Source: Streblospio benedicti
Lineage: Eukaryota; Annelida; Polychaeta; Spionida; Spionidae
NCBI GenBank assembly: GCA_019095985.1
Contig: CM032669.1
Location: forward strand, 9,998,270 to 10,062,269
Length of the DNA: 64,000 nt
Direction of reading: 5' to 3'
The position numbers and the translations under genes were made by a program. Below are positions 8,583 to 20,697 of the stretch, in pieces. Positions within the stretch are counted from its first letter, which is position 1, and each line of letters starts with the position of its first letter. Under the pieces are notes generated by a model. The model was not told the origin of the DNA, searched no databases, and saw nothing but the letters and a program-made list of their open reading frames with translations.

Positions 8583-9923
8583 CAGGCCCGTAGCAAGCGG
8601 TGGGGCCAGTGGGGCACGTGCCCCCTCACTTTTTTGCCAGATTTTGGTCTGAAGTAGAGAAAATATTAACTAGATCAAAAGTGTTCCAAGAACACTGCGT
8701 CGCTAGAACGATGTCGACTTATGGGCAATAAAGATATATACTGTAATGATGTATACCAAGAAATTTATGAATTTGAGGAGAAAACATCAGAATGAATCAG
8801 AATCAATATATCCAGCAAAAAGATGTTTGCGTTTCCATAGTTTTTACTATTTGAATAACAGATAATAATTAATATCAGGTTCAAACCCAATAATCAATAT
8901 TTGCTGCTTGGTTGGAATAGTGATTTTTCTTGCTGGCTTAAGTGCTTATAATATCAGTAATGAAATCATAAATGGGCTTAATTGGCAGTGCCCAAAATCG
9001 AATCACTTTGGTGTCACCTCATACCTCATAGTCGTGCAACGTTTGAACAAAATCGGTGCAACGGTTAAAGCTCTGGCTAGTCCTGAGACATACATATAGT
9101 TAGTTACAATAACGATACATTCATTTCAGATATTTTAAAGTTACAATCCATATAAATAGAATTATATATACAGTATATACATAATATCTAACAGTATTCA
9201 AAAGTCTAAAAATACACATATTACAGTTAGATAATTTTTAGGCATTAAAATTATACAGTGTTCTGTTCCACCTGTTTGATTGATTACCATCAATATAAAA
9301 TAGAGTTAACAATGGTTCTAATTAAAATATTATTACTCTTTTGGATAAGTTGTCTAAAACCAGATATCAACTGTCGCGCAATTTCATTAAAAGATTTGAC
9401 ATCATACTGTGACATTAAGAGCCTCACTTCATTCCTATCTATATAAGAAAGTTTAAAAAAACTCTATTATATGCACTCTTTATCTTTCTAAATACCGAAG
9501 AAGTAAAATTCCTCCATTGACTTATACAGTAAAAACTTACATAATTACAGAGACATAGTTAGTTACAAACGAACGAAACACAGTAGTTAGTTACAAACGA
9601 ACGAAACGCAATGCTTGCTTCAGAAGCTGAGCTGAAGGCTTGTGAAGCGACGCAAAAAAGTGCCCCCCCTCTTTTTTTGGAAAAAAAAATCTCTATTTAG
9701 CTTTAAAATGCAACAGAATTACTCTCAGAGTATCTAACTTTTAAAAGTTTCCCCCTCGAATGTGCTGGGATCGACACAAACACCATCATTTTTACTGCAA
9801 AATATAAAATTTTCCAGAGGAGCATGTCCCCGGCCGGCCGCCTAGGTTTGGCTTCACCGCGTTTCAGCTCGTATCAAGACGTTTCTGTGTCCCCTCACTT
9901 TTCTAACCCTTGCTACAGGCCTG
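8583..9923 (+). mobile_element. CAGGCC-ended DNA transposon, non-autonomous, carrying a nested insert
   Basis: The left end CAGGCCCGTAGCAAG and the right end CTTGCTACAGGCCTG are inverted repeats. Just inside each end the words GTGCCCCCTCACTTTT and GTGTCCCCTCACTTTT also match. CAG-starting ends of this type (CAGG-CGTAGC) are common in hAT elements, but no 8-bp target duplication is evident, so the superfamily is a weak inference. There is no transposase frame. A second element fills most of it. Confidence 0.65.
8694..9656 (+). mobile_element. Nested element with TGCGTCGCT ends
   Basis: TGCGTCGCT at 8696-8704 and AGCGACGCA at 9646-9654 are inverted repeats inside the host transposon. The interior (from GAATTTGAGGAGAAAACATC near 8769 to a TAGTTAGTTAC microsatellite-like tract) is repeated at 53310-53756, showing an independent mobile family. 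No open frame of note. It must have inserted after the outer element. Confidence 0.7.
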
Positions 9924-10439
9924 ATACATGCATAGAAATGGACGTAGAAACAGTCATGACATTAAGTAATGGCCGGCTACTGGATATTTTAATAATATTA
10001 CCTTTTCTTTCCAAAAATGTAGACAACGCTTCACTTCCAGATTTGGCGGGAATATTTTCAAAAGCGCGCACCACCGCTTCAGTATTCTCGGTACTAGACA
10101 GGCTTCTACGTGCGTCCTTGCTTATTGATTTTCATAAAGGTCATAGACGTCAGACGTAGTCTAGATCTAGATCTACCAGGTTGAGAAACACCCATGGCGC
10201 GATCTGTAATAGCTGGGTTGGCGTGAATTTGCGGGAGGATTTTCCATCAAACATAACTTCATATCTCCGCCGCTATGACAACTGTATTATTCTTTACAGT
10301 GCTAATGACCAAAATATACCAAATCACCAGACACATATTTACACGGAACTAATTTACACGCTAACAGACAGTACAATTATACCAGCCCGATTTTGCGATA
10401 AATAGCATTATGAACAAGAGAAAGCACAAATTAATTAGG
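9924..10439. other. Non-coding DNA
   Basis: There is no supported gene. A 74-codon frame at 10181-10405 has no recognisable motif. Confidence 0.4.
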
Positions 10440-10700
10440 TCTAAAATCGCGGTGTGGTCCACATAAAAGATATTCCATAATATGGGGGGGGGGGTGAAGA
10501 AACTGAAACGGGGTGATTCAAAACTTGGGGGGGTATTTTCATTTTTCTTTTTTTATGAATTCATTTTTAGGGGTGATTCAAAACTTGGGATGCACTTACG
10601 GAAAATCATAAGTAATTTTAAGGGAGGGGGCTGAAATTATTCCATAATAGTTTTATGTTTTCATACCCCCTAATGATACAATGTAAATGCCCCCTTAGAC
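10440..10700. repeat. G-rich repeat with internal GGGTGATTCAAAACTTGGG units
   Basis: The word GGGGTGATTCAAAACTTGGG occurs twice within about 80 bases, beside a G-run (10483-10492) and two TATTCCATAATA motifs. It looks like a decayed repeat element of unknown class. Confidence 0.45.
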
Positions 10701-11099
10701 ATAAGTCCTGGAGCAGAGATGCCTGCCCACCGTCCACGTTTACACTGGCTATCTGATGCTGTCACGATGCAATCATGCGTTAAACAGTAACAATGTAATA
10801 ATAGCAATAGAGAGAGTGGCACACATCATGGGTAATTCTGTGTAAATTTTGCCTGATTATTCCCTAATGGACAGGTATGGCCAATACCATTTGGGCCCAT
10901 TTTTCTAACAGCGTCACTGACTGGTACATAAAAATGACATTACAGGCAGTTTATTTGGTGACAATGGTGTGATTTAAGGTTTAGCAGCTTGGCCCAATTA
11001 GTATGAGTATTGTAATGCCAGTTTTATGTATCAGTCAGTGACGCTCTTCGAACAAAGTGTGCCAAATTATATTGAGAGTAAACGTGTATCTTTGTATTT
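10701..11099. other. Non-coding DNA
   Basis: I see no gene or recognised repeat in this interval. Confidence 0.4.
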
Positions 11100-11265
11100 T
11101 GTACCAGGGGCACATGCACCACCCCCAAACCACTTTTCCCCAAAACATTTCATCTCCATAAGATTTTTGACGTCCTCTGAGCCTTCAGCAAATTTAAACC
11201 CATGAATTCCTGTGTGTGTCCTCTTCCAACCCCTTTTCCCAAAAGCCTGGATCTGCCAGTGTCAG
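11100..11265 (+). repeat. Dispersed repeat R1, copy
   Basis: Ends in AAGCCTGGATCTGCCAGTGT and contains the diverged R1 middle (CCCCAAAACATTTCATCTCC, then TTTAAACCCATGAATTCCTG). It is more diverged than the copy at 61795. Confidence 0.6.
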
Positions 11266-13387
11266 ACAAGCTTATTTTACTTCTTACTCTTGCACCATTG
11301 AAATTGCGTGTGTACATTATTTGTTGTCAAGGTAGGCGTAAACACATATGACGTGGATACTATGAATGCACCATTCACAAAAAGAGAATGCTACAAGAAA
11401 CGGTGCTCTCAGTCCTACTGTCATCTATATCACTCGGTCTATTTTGCAGCCGCATGGTCCCAATTTGACAGTAGAAAGCAATAACCTTGCCAAGGTCACC
11501 ATCATTCTCTCCCGTGTCAAGTTGGCACCTGTTTTTGACAGCCCAAAATACCTTTGAGGGATTACTTTTATTACCGCTCCCTATTTACATATACTGGGGG
11601 AGAGTGTTGCAATTTGGATTGAGATTGAAAACTCCTAGTCTGTGTTGTTGAATTTTCCCAAACTTTGTTGCATGAAAAAAAATCTGCTGGTGCGACTTTT
11701 GAAAGCATGTACGGTTTTAAACCGCCTGGAGGAATAACCATCGAATGACCAACTGCGAATGGTATCTGTTTGTATATATTAATACAGACCCTTAATGCGT
11801 CTTATAAATTGCGCCCAAATTCACTGATTTACGTAAAAATACCCTAAATAAGAGCAGTGCTATTAGTTTTAAAGAAGTAAGCTGTTAAATGTACATTCAA
11901 TGCACCTCTGTTCTTCTTTCTCCGGTCACAATAACCATTGTTTCTGACAGGAATTGGCATTGGCATTAGACCAGCTTGTTTTTTTAGGCGCATTCTACAT
12001 TCCAGTCGGGAGAGAGTTTCAATGAATGGAGATGATTTAATGTAGTGAGGGCGCGCCTCTATCAAGCGACTATGGATTACAGAGGCGTCATACAGTCAGG
12101 GGAAATGACACCTTTATTTTATGGTGGAGTGGCTTCAAACGTGTCCATCCAAATCCATTGATAATTTGAACTTGTCTATTGTACGAAGAATTCAATTAAT
12201 ACTCGGGATATCCAATATCTGGAAAACGGTTTTTGGGGGCACACACAGGATAACGTAGGTTTTGTAAGAGCAAAAACTAGTGGAAATGCAAAAAACAAAC
12301 AAAAACAAAACAAAACAAAACAAAAACAACAACAACAGCAACAAAAACATGAATATTATATTTTTGGGGTAAAACAAGCCCCCCCCCCCACGATTTCCCT
12401 GTGGTATTTACACAGCTCATTGAAGACCAGCTAAAATATCTAAAGTGAAATTTCTGTACATGGTTTGGAATCACTTCATATTGATCGCAACACAGTCCCA
12501 AACGTAGCCCATTTTACACGGTTCAAGTGGTGTTACTTCCAATTTGCATTTGTATTAGTTTGAGTTCAACCCCAAGCACTTAATCAACAACAGTACCATT
12601 CTTGGACATTTCTGGTGTTTCTTCTATGCAATTTAAAGAATGATTTTCGTGGGGGAGTGTCAATTGAGGCTGCTAATTAATTGTAGTGTGCTTTTCACAA
12701 TACAGACATATTGGTACAGGGAAAGATTGGTGAATTTGTTGAAGGGACATGAACAGCAAATGCCTCCTTAGATAGATTGAATTAATATAATTTTTTTATA
12801 CACTCGACATGCTGCTCCTAATAACTTATCATTTTACAATTAATATTAGTATTCGTTTGGATAAAATATCAATACCCATAAGAAGTGTACAGCTATATTG
12901 ATTGTCACTTCCATATCTCACCCGGTAAAAAGCCCTGCATGAAATTGCAGCCTCTATTACACGAGCGCCGAAAGCCAAAATTAGCTGGTCAGAAATATTT
13001 ATTAAGGCTGATAAGAAGTCCATGTTTACAAACATGTTTTTTGGGTACATTTCATTAAACCAGGCTAGAGAAATGACCAATTATAAAGAAATGGAACCCT
13101 ACACATAGATAAAAATGCATATATTCAACTGATTCAGCAAGTACTATTTATGTGGAGTATTATAAAACTTAGATATGACATGAAATTCACCTGTACATTA
13201 GAAAGATGCACGTTTTAATGGGCGACATCATTGTCGTTTACATCAGAAACACATCATTATACAAGACCTCCTTTATATAGTCAGGTCTACATAGATTTTG
13301 TTGAACTAGACAGTTCTAAAAACAGGCAGACTATTGTCATACACAGTGATTCTACACAGTTTACAAATCCTCGTTAATAACCTATAT
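11266..13387. other. Non-coding DNA, about 2.1 kb
   Basis: There is no supported gene. It contains an AAAAC-type A-rich simple tract (12290-12345) and a C9 run near 12380. Small open frames have no domains. Confidence 0.45.
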
Positions 13388-13626
13388 ACATAGTAGAACC
13401 TCTTTATTAAACCATGCTCGATGCTGGTCTCTTCTTAACGTGGAACCTTGAACAATTAGATGGTCTATTCATGGAGGTTTACAATAGTCTCTTCAAGAAG
13501 GCTTGAGGCAGTGAAAAATACCTTCTACAAGGAGGTTTATGGCGTGGTCCCATCATGAACACTTGGGACCGTGAGTGCTAGGTTCTCTCTTCATGGAGAT
13601 AGTCTTAATAACAAATTCTACTCATA
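13388..13626. mobile_element. TAGTAGAACCTC-ended inverted-repeat element
   Basis: The left end (TACATAGTAGAACCTCTTTA) and the right end (reverse complement GTAGAATTTGTTATTAAGAC) are imperfect inverted repeats of the widespread form TACAGTAGAACCTC...TTAAGACCAC. Inside, repeated GGAGGTTTAC/GGTCTCTTC-like words mirror each other. It is old and decayed. TA-target pogo/mariner type is inferred. Confidence 0.55.
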
Positions 13627-14879
13627 CATACGCCCTCATATTCCCAACCAAACAAAAGATAATCAGTACAATCCGATGGTATGTCTAAAATAAACCCGGG
13701 GTGTAGTTAATGAGTAGTGCTATGAACATACGCACACGTACGTACGTGTAAATAGGCATGGCGTCCCTTCAGCCAGACCCCACAAGTCAAGATGGACGAG
13801 CCAAACTCATTGTGCATTCCAAGTAACATTTCAGTATGCGCTTCATACGTGGCTTGCTCTTTAGACGAGTCTTCCCCGCTAGATAGGCTTGTTAGCACGT
13901 CAGGATTTGCAGCTCCCTTGCCGATACACAATAAATGTAGGTGGCTTGTAATAATGTGTGGACTGCTCTGTGCGACCATACAGAAAATCATGTGTACTTA
14001 GCTGACATTTTTGCGGCAATCTTTTTGTCAAAGACATGTCATGGGACAAGTTGGGTGCTGTGTCCTTTTTTGTTGCTAGTGGAATAAAGAGTGGAGTATA
14101 TAAAAAAAAAACGGCGTGGCATTTTCTGCAGCTAGGATACTGCTTCACAATTGCCGTTCACACTTGTCAGAGTTGGCATTGCCATTTTATGAAATGTGCT
14201 TGCCGTTACTATAGCATGCCGAAGCCAAGTGAAGGTGTGAAGACGCCTCTCTGCAATGACCTTTTCCATTTGCACCTACATGTCACGATGGGTACATGTA
14301 AAACTGCATTTTCCAGCCATTTGAGGCATGCATTTGTAGGAATGCCTTGCAGTTAACACGCAAAGCATTTAACGGTGTTGGCGAGAAACAAAATCCTAAA
14401 TAGAAGCATTAAAGGTGAACTTAAGTGTCGTTTGACAACCATTTCCGTCTGCGCACCACGTGACTGTGATTAACAAGCTTCCTCAAACATATAAAAATAA
14501 TAAGCCTGCCCTCGTTTTCCGGAAAGTTCTGAAGGTTACGTAATGACTTGGTCACGTAGTCTTTTAAAAAATGCGAATGCTCAGCAACTCTGCACTGAAT
14601 ACACATAACCAGGTCAAGGTCGTAACTGTCATACAGTACAACAAAATGCCAAGACAATGAATATTAATATGAACACGATTCCAACGCTGCCATACCTCAT
14701 GAACTTTGACCTTTTAACGGCGGGTAACGACCTCCTGCCTACATAGCGGCCCACATTCAATTTACCTGCGCACAAAAACCATCGCCGGTTCCAACGCACC
14801 GACCATTCATCACTTAAAAAGCTGTATATTAATAAAGAACCATTTTGCAGCCGTCGCTGCCACTCTTTGATAGCCACGC
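13627..14879. other. Non-coding DNA
   Basis: There is no supported gene. Several 60-110 codon frames overlap on both strands without motifs or coherent splice sites. Confidence 0.4.
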
Positions 14880-15210
14880 TGGGTGATATTGGAGGATCGC
14901 GCGTATACCTCTGACGGCCATATTAAATCGGCCAGTAGCTTAAATCGTGCGCGACTCTAAAATAAGGAACTAAGTAAGAGCCCCGCCGCTGCCGCCGCCG
15001 TCGCCATTGCCCGACGTGTCAATTTAGGCTCCTATTTTCGTCTGCTATTTTACTGGCACGTCTATATTTGGGCATGCGCACGTCACAGTGACGTCACGCG
15101 GAGCCATTTTTGGCGCGAATCGCTGCTGTGCCCCGCTGCTGGGGTATTTAGGGATCAGGGATATAATAATAAGTGGTGGGAGCAGCCGCTACAGTGGTTG
15201 TAGGGGTAAG
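14880..15210. promoter_or_regulatory. GC-rich promoter-like patch (E2F, CRE, NRF-1 motifs)
   Basis: This stretch is CpG-rich (GCCGCTGCCGCCGCCGTCGC near 14983-15003). It carries GCATGCGCAC (NRF-1-like) at 15072-15081, a perfect CRE TGACGTCA at 15089-15096 and TTTTTGGCGCGAA (E2F-type) at 15107-15119. A donor-like GGTAAGG follows at 15205. These motifs are typical of CpG-island promoters of growth-related genes, but no following coding exon is recognised on either strand, so direction and product are unknown. Confidence 0.5.
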
Positions 15211-15894
15211 GCACGGAGTCCTGGTAGCTGTGCTTTTTGTTGCACAGTCAGTTGCGACTGTGTAACTATTCTTCTGTGTCACGTTTACGGGGAAGATGAC
15301 ACGCCGATAACTCGTGCATTGATCATGGGTATTGGTGATAGGTGGCAGACATTCTTTTTCTTACCCCTTATTGTTGTCTTGGTATTCTGTTTTAATCGTT
15401 TAGCTTTCTGTGCACAGTGATGTACATGTATAAGAATGTTTGTGTTTTCGCAGGCACTAATTCTTCATGTCTGAAGATGTTTTATTCGCCACAAACCAGA
15501 TTGTCAATGAAGACGTACGCTTATTTGATAGGACTGTAGTTGACTTTTATCCAAGCCATAACTATAAATAACAAAGCATAGATATGTTGTCATTGTAATG
15601 AGTTGATTTTGTTCACAGCAGAGTGTACGTGATTATAACCCTACCGGCTTAGAGAATGAATTCTCCATGGCAATGGCAAAGCATAGAGTTATTGTAGTTA
15701 ATTGATTTGAATACAATCAGATGCTATGGTTTCCATTTATAAACCCAAAAGTCTCGGAGAAAGAATCCCCCATTTCAACAGCAGAGCAGTACCCTACTAC
15801 AGTATTCAGGAATGTAAAATAAAACGAAAGAAAAAACATCTGTCTCACAATAATGTATTTACACCGCCAAAATGAAGTAAATGAGATTGCAAAG
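15211..15894. other. Non-coding DNA
   Basis: There is no supported gene. If 15205 is a splice donor, this stretch would be the start of an intron. Confidence 0.35.
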
Positions 15895-16107
15895 CTAAAT
15901 ATATAGCTCTTTCAGTCCACGGGGAAAGGCCCGCGTGACAGCCCGTCTTCCAGGCTGCTTTTGTGAAACAGCTGTCCCAGCGTAGAGGCGGCTGCTGGTT
16001 GTGAATGAAGCCTGCAGCAGTTGCAGCTGTTGCTGCAGCAGGATCACTTGATGTATGGTCGAGGTACTACTGAGAGAGGGGTAGTTCTCAGCACGTCTCA
16101 GGTACAA
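15895..16107 (-). other. Possible glutamine/leucine-rich exon, unverified
   Basis: A 70-codon minus-strand frame includes STIHQVILLQQQLQLLQAS, an amphipathic heptad-like stretch resembling a short coiled coil. It is preceded by CTCTCTCAG, a plausible acceptor. No convincing donor follows, and the CTGCAG-rich composition could generate the glutamines by chance. Family not recognised. Confidence 0.25.
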
Positions 16108-16364
16108 GTAGTGGTATTGTCATGAAGTATGTGCGTGTGGTACGTTATTGGGTTGTTGTTGTTGAATAGCTGAAGGTGGCATTGGATATTCACAGTCAGT
16201 CATTTGGTCAGCAGTTACAAATTGAACCACAGAGAGTACGTGTAACAGTTATGCTATCTATTTTGCGCCTGGTGGCACCACACCACCTTCTTAGGTATAC
16301 CACAAAACTACTCGTAGTGTTAACAGCAGTTTATTTGGGATGGGGGTTAACAGGGGCTAGATAA

Positions 16365-16630
16365 ATTGCCCAACCCTTTTCTTTTTTTTTACACAAATCT
16401 CTATTTGCCCATTCTTATAAGGAAGTGGGATGTGGGAAAATGTCAAAAAAAGATGTGGGGAAAAAGAAAAAAAAGAATTAGAAAAAAAGAAAAAAGAAAA
16501 GAAAAAGATAAAAAGAGAGATGTGGGATTTCAAGTACGTGGGGTGTGGGAGAAAAAAGCATGACAATTCATGGAAAGTGGGAAATAAGGCCAAAACAATT
16601 AGGAATGTGGGATTTATTTACCCCTTATAA
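16365..16630 (+). repeat. Dispersed repeat R2 (GTGGGATGTGGG type), copy
   Basis: Degenerate GTGGGATGTGGGAAAA and GCCAAAAAA units are interspersed with A-rich filler. The copy ends GGGATTTATTTACCCCTTAT. The same structure recurs at 22475 and 56520 (plus) and at 27480 (minus). Confidence 0.65.
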
Positions 16631-18556
16631 AAGCCCTTCCTTACGCCCCCTCCCCACGACACTCTTCCATGATTTATGATTGTAATTTCCTTCAACTGGT
16701 AGTGCTAACTAATCTTATGTGTAGATAGACTCTAGCAATATGGATATTAAAAAACCATGCTCAATATATACAAACAATACGTCTCGTATGCGCTTTAACA
16801 CTTGTGGTGTCAATTTCCCAAAGGGCACTCATTTTTATTTGCTCATGTCTCAAACCATCGGTGGAATTTTTAAAATATTACTGTACTATGCATTAGATGC
16901 AAAAATTTTACATATCACGCAGCAAACGGGAAAGTGCACGGTATATACCCCCATAAATCCATTGTTTGCAGCAATAGCAGTACCTCCAAAAAATTATCAT
17001 GATAGATCATTTCAGAGAGGAGCAACCAAATATCGGCCATTCATCACGTAAATTCCACCGATGCACAGGTCGTGTTTAATGGTAAAATGAACGACTAGAA
17101 TCGTTTGATTGAGAAGAGGAAAGCAACGATAGCATTTTGAATGAGATTGATTGAAGATGGAGAGTATCCTTTAATTGTGCTCACCCGTGGCTGCTTGCTA
17201 TCTGGGGGCATGCGCTTAAATGGTTTTGGCAAATGGATAGGGTTTATAAATTCTGCACGAGTTCAAATCACGTGTAGTTATAGTGGTATGCACTGCTGGT
17301 ATAAATGTTCTTTACAATCGTTGTTGTGTTGGTCTCTATTTTAACGCACCTGGCTTTATGTTTTGTTGTTTTCATATAGCAGCATAGAAGCATGTGTTAC
17401 TAGTGCACTTCATAATGCAGAGGATCCTAAAATTAAGACCACCACTCTAAAAATAACCTAGCAACAACACCCCTTTCCTCGGTCCCAGACACCATAAGAA
17501 CGAGAGTTAGAGAGACCACGGTTCTGTGATGAGCTGACGACATTCTATAGCGTGGTCTTGGTTTCTGTAAGTTTCAACTTTGAACTTGATTGTAGTTTTA
17601 CAATGTAAGCGACTATGAATCAAATCGTCTGAAAAGAATCATGTTAAGACATAATATTCTAAACATTATTTTTATATGAGGCACGTGATTTAGAACAAAT
17701 TATAGCTATCATCAAAAGAGCTCATTACGATCTACTCGTTCAAGCCTCGGGTGCACAGGGGGGATACAAAAAGTGCCACTGGTAGTATTCTTGAAGCACA
17801 AGAAAAAAATGTGTTTTTAAGTTTTAAAACAGAGAGAGGGATGAAGTCTTGGTGTGTAAAACGATGTCTCCTTTTTTTGCATGGTGTGGTGTAAAGATGA
17901 ATTCTTTCTACTGATAGCAATATGAGTAGGCCATAAAGCTAAATATGTGATTGGTGATTTGCACCAAATCTGGAGTGTGAATTGTGAACTGTCTGTATTT
18001 ATATGTGTGAAATGTGATGCAGCCTACTCAATTATCATTCACGGTGATTGGTGAAAGACAGTGACATGTAATGGTGACTGGTTATCTCGGAAAAATGTTG
18101 GTGTCTGGATTTTCATCAAATCTTTCTTCCGTCAACTATGATAGACAAACAATTTTGCCTCCTCAATCTGTGGACTTACATAACCTAACACTGAATATTT
18201 CCATTGGGACACAGAAGGTGGACATGAATGTGACTCATTAAGCTTGTAGACTTGTTCCCAATGAGAACAAGTCGCTCAAATACTAAACAGTACACTATTT
18301 TGTACATATCTATACCTATGGATAATTTCGAAAATATTTATGGAGAAGTTGAATAGTGAAATCTTGTAGTTTTAAAGGTTTTATTTTATCGTGATAAGTG
18401 TTACATATATTTCAACTACCACTGTTTCCCTGTATATTATAAAGCATTGATACTTGAATTTATTTATAGCTTTTATCGACAATACAGTTTGAACTAAGAA
18501 TGATTAAATCTTTAAACAATTAGTCACAACGTCCTTTTTTGCACCGCTAACCGCTA
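16631..18556. other. Non-coding DNA, about 1.9 kb
   Basis: There is no supported gene. A 103-codon frame at 16740-17051 has no domain. A weak tRNA-like B-box word lies near 17260. Confidence 0.4.
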
Positions 18557-19430
18557 CAAACAACCGAACAAATACAGTAATAACGGACCGGACGTAGGAG
18601 GTTTCAATGGGTAAAACGAATATTATCCAAGCATGTAGAAAATACGATTTTGAGCCTGATGTTTTTATTTTATATGATAAAAAATACCCATGCACGCACT
18701 TGAAGATTTTTGTTCAGTAAGTAACAACAGCACAAGAATATGCTATAAAGAAACGCGTTGTGAAAACACTGTGTCTGACATGATTCCCAGAAATTATTCC
18801 CAGAAAATATTACCTTCTGATCATAACTGATGGATTAAGGTCATATGCCTTTCCACATTATAAACTGCTATGTGAAGAAATTCAAGACACGGCATGATAT
18901 ATTATAACAAAATGAATATCACAAGAAGGTAAAATGCGTTTTTGTGTCAATAATTCCATCAGTAAATGCCAAACGACAGCACTATGCACACGGCTTAAAT
19001 ATGCCATAGCCGTAGAACGAGTAAAATTGTATCTATCAACAGCACGCATGTCCAGAGAATTCACTTCAAATATCGGCATTCATCATAAAATACACCGGAT
19101 GAGACTGAAGCCAGATTCACGAAATCTGCTTTGAAGTTTCAATACTTGCGTAATGAGCACCGTTACAGCGGGTTTGATTTCATCTGACATATGTTGTGCG
19201 CAGACTACAGAGCACGTGGTAGGCCTATCTATGCCTTTTGGGATTGGCTGGAACCCCCGGTGTTATCTATCATATTTTCATTTCTCATCCACGTCATAGA
19301 ATTGTTTTTTAGGCATTATTTCGGGCTGGGTTTGAATAGACTGGGTGAGATTACGGAATATTTTTAAAAAGATTTTTTTACTATGCTACCATTTTCCATC
19401 TTGAAATTAATAGATTTCATTTTTAGATGT
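18557..19430 (+). repeat. Direct repeat copy A, left of the gap
   Basis: It matches 19531-20405 almost base for base. Most differences fall in the first 100 bases (for example GTAATAACGG against GTCATAACGG), with a few single-base indels later. It breaks off directly at the 100-N gap. Probably an assembly duplicate rather than a biological one; see findings. Confidence 0.95.
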
Positions 19431-19530
19431 NNNNNNNNNNNNNNNNNNNNNNNNNNNNNNNNNNNNNNNNNNNNNNNNNNNNNNNNNNNNNNNNNNNNNN
19501 NNNNNNNNNNNNNNNNNNNNNNNNNNNNNN
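19431..19530. other. Assembly gap, 100 N
   Basis: Exactly 100 unknown bases, a conventional placeholder size, so the real distance is unknown. It sits precisely at the junction of the two copies of an 874-base repeat. Confidence 1.
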
Positions 19531-20405
19531 CAAACAACCGAACAAATACAGTCATAACGGACCGAAAGTAGGAGGTTTCAATGGGTAAACTAATATTATC
19601 CAAGCACGTAGAAAATACGATTTTGAGCCTAATGTTTTCATTCTTTATGATAAAAAATACCCATGCACGCACTTGAAGATTTTTGTTCAGTAAGTAACAA
19701 CAGCACAAGAATATGCTATAAAGAAACGCGTTGTGAAAACACTGTGTCTGACATGATTCCCAGAAATTATTCCCAGAAAATATTACCTTCTGATCATAAC
19801 TGATGGATTAAGGTCATATGCCTTTCCACATTATAAACTGCTATGTGAAGAAATTCAAGACACGGCATGATATATTATAACAAAATGAATATCACAAGAA
19901 GGTAAAATGCGTTTTTGTGTCAATAATTCCATCAGTAAATGCCAAACGACAGCACTATGCACACGGCTTAAATATGCCATAGCCGTAGAACGAGTAAAAT
20001 TGTATCTATCAACAGCACGCATGTCCAGAGAATTCACTTCAAATATCGGCATTCATCATAAAATACACCGGATGAGACTGAAGCCAGATTCACGAAATCT
20101 GCTTTGGAAGTTTCAATACTTGCGTAATGAGCACCGTTACAGCGGGTTTGATTTCATCTGACATATGTTGTGCGCAGACTACAGAGCACGTGGTAGGCCT
20201 ATCTATGCCTTTTGGGATTGGCTGGAACCCCCGGTGTTATCTATCATATTTTCATTTCTCATCCACGTCATAGAATTGTGTTTAGGCATTATTTCGGGCT
20301 GGGTTTGAATAGACTGGGTGAGATTACGGAATATTTTTAAAAAAGATTTTTTTTACTATGCTACCATTTTCCATCTTGAAATTAATAGATTTTATTTTTA
20401 GATGT
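19531..20405 (+). repeat. Direct repeat copy B, right of the gap
   Basis: It begins immediately after the gap and ends at TTTTAGATGT, the same word at which copy A ends before the gap. Offset between copies is 973-975 bases. Confidence 0.95.
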
Positions 20406-20697
20406 AAAGCACTGTGAATTTTCTAAAACGCCATTTGAAATGAAAAGCATCTGCTACATTTATCATGGACTAGATGTGTGTGCATTGCTCTAGACATGAC
20501 ATTATTAAACAAACAACTATTTCAACTCATTTTCAACGGATTATATCATAAACGCTTGCAAGATGGTACTAGATCATCAGCTCAGAAGATTGCATCATGT
20601 ATAGAGATGTATATTGCACCATGTATAGAGTACTTTGCTATTGTCTGTAGGCCTACATTGTCATTGGCCATTTTCTATGGCTTTGTAGTTCAGAAAA

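Noticed and set aside
9824-10159. 111-codon plus frame
   Set aside because: It starts inside the right end of the transposon at 8583-9923 and shows no domain.
17130-17280. tRNA or SINE from AGTTCAAATCAC near 17260
   Set aside because: The B-box-like word is degenerate and no convincing A box or cloverleaf could be drawn.
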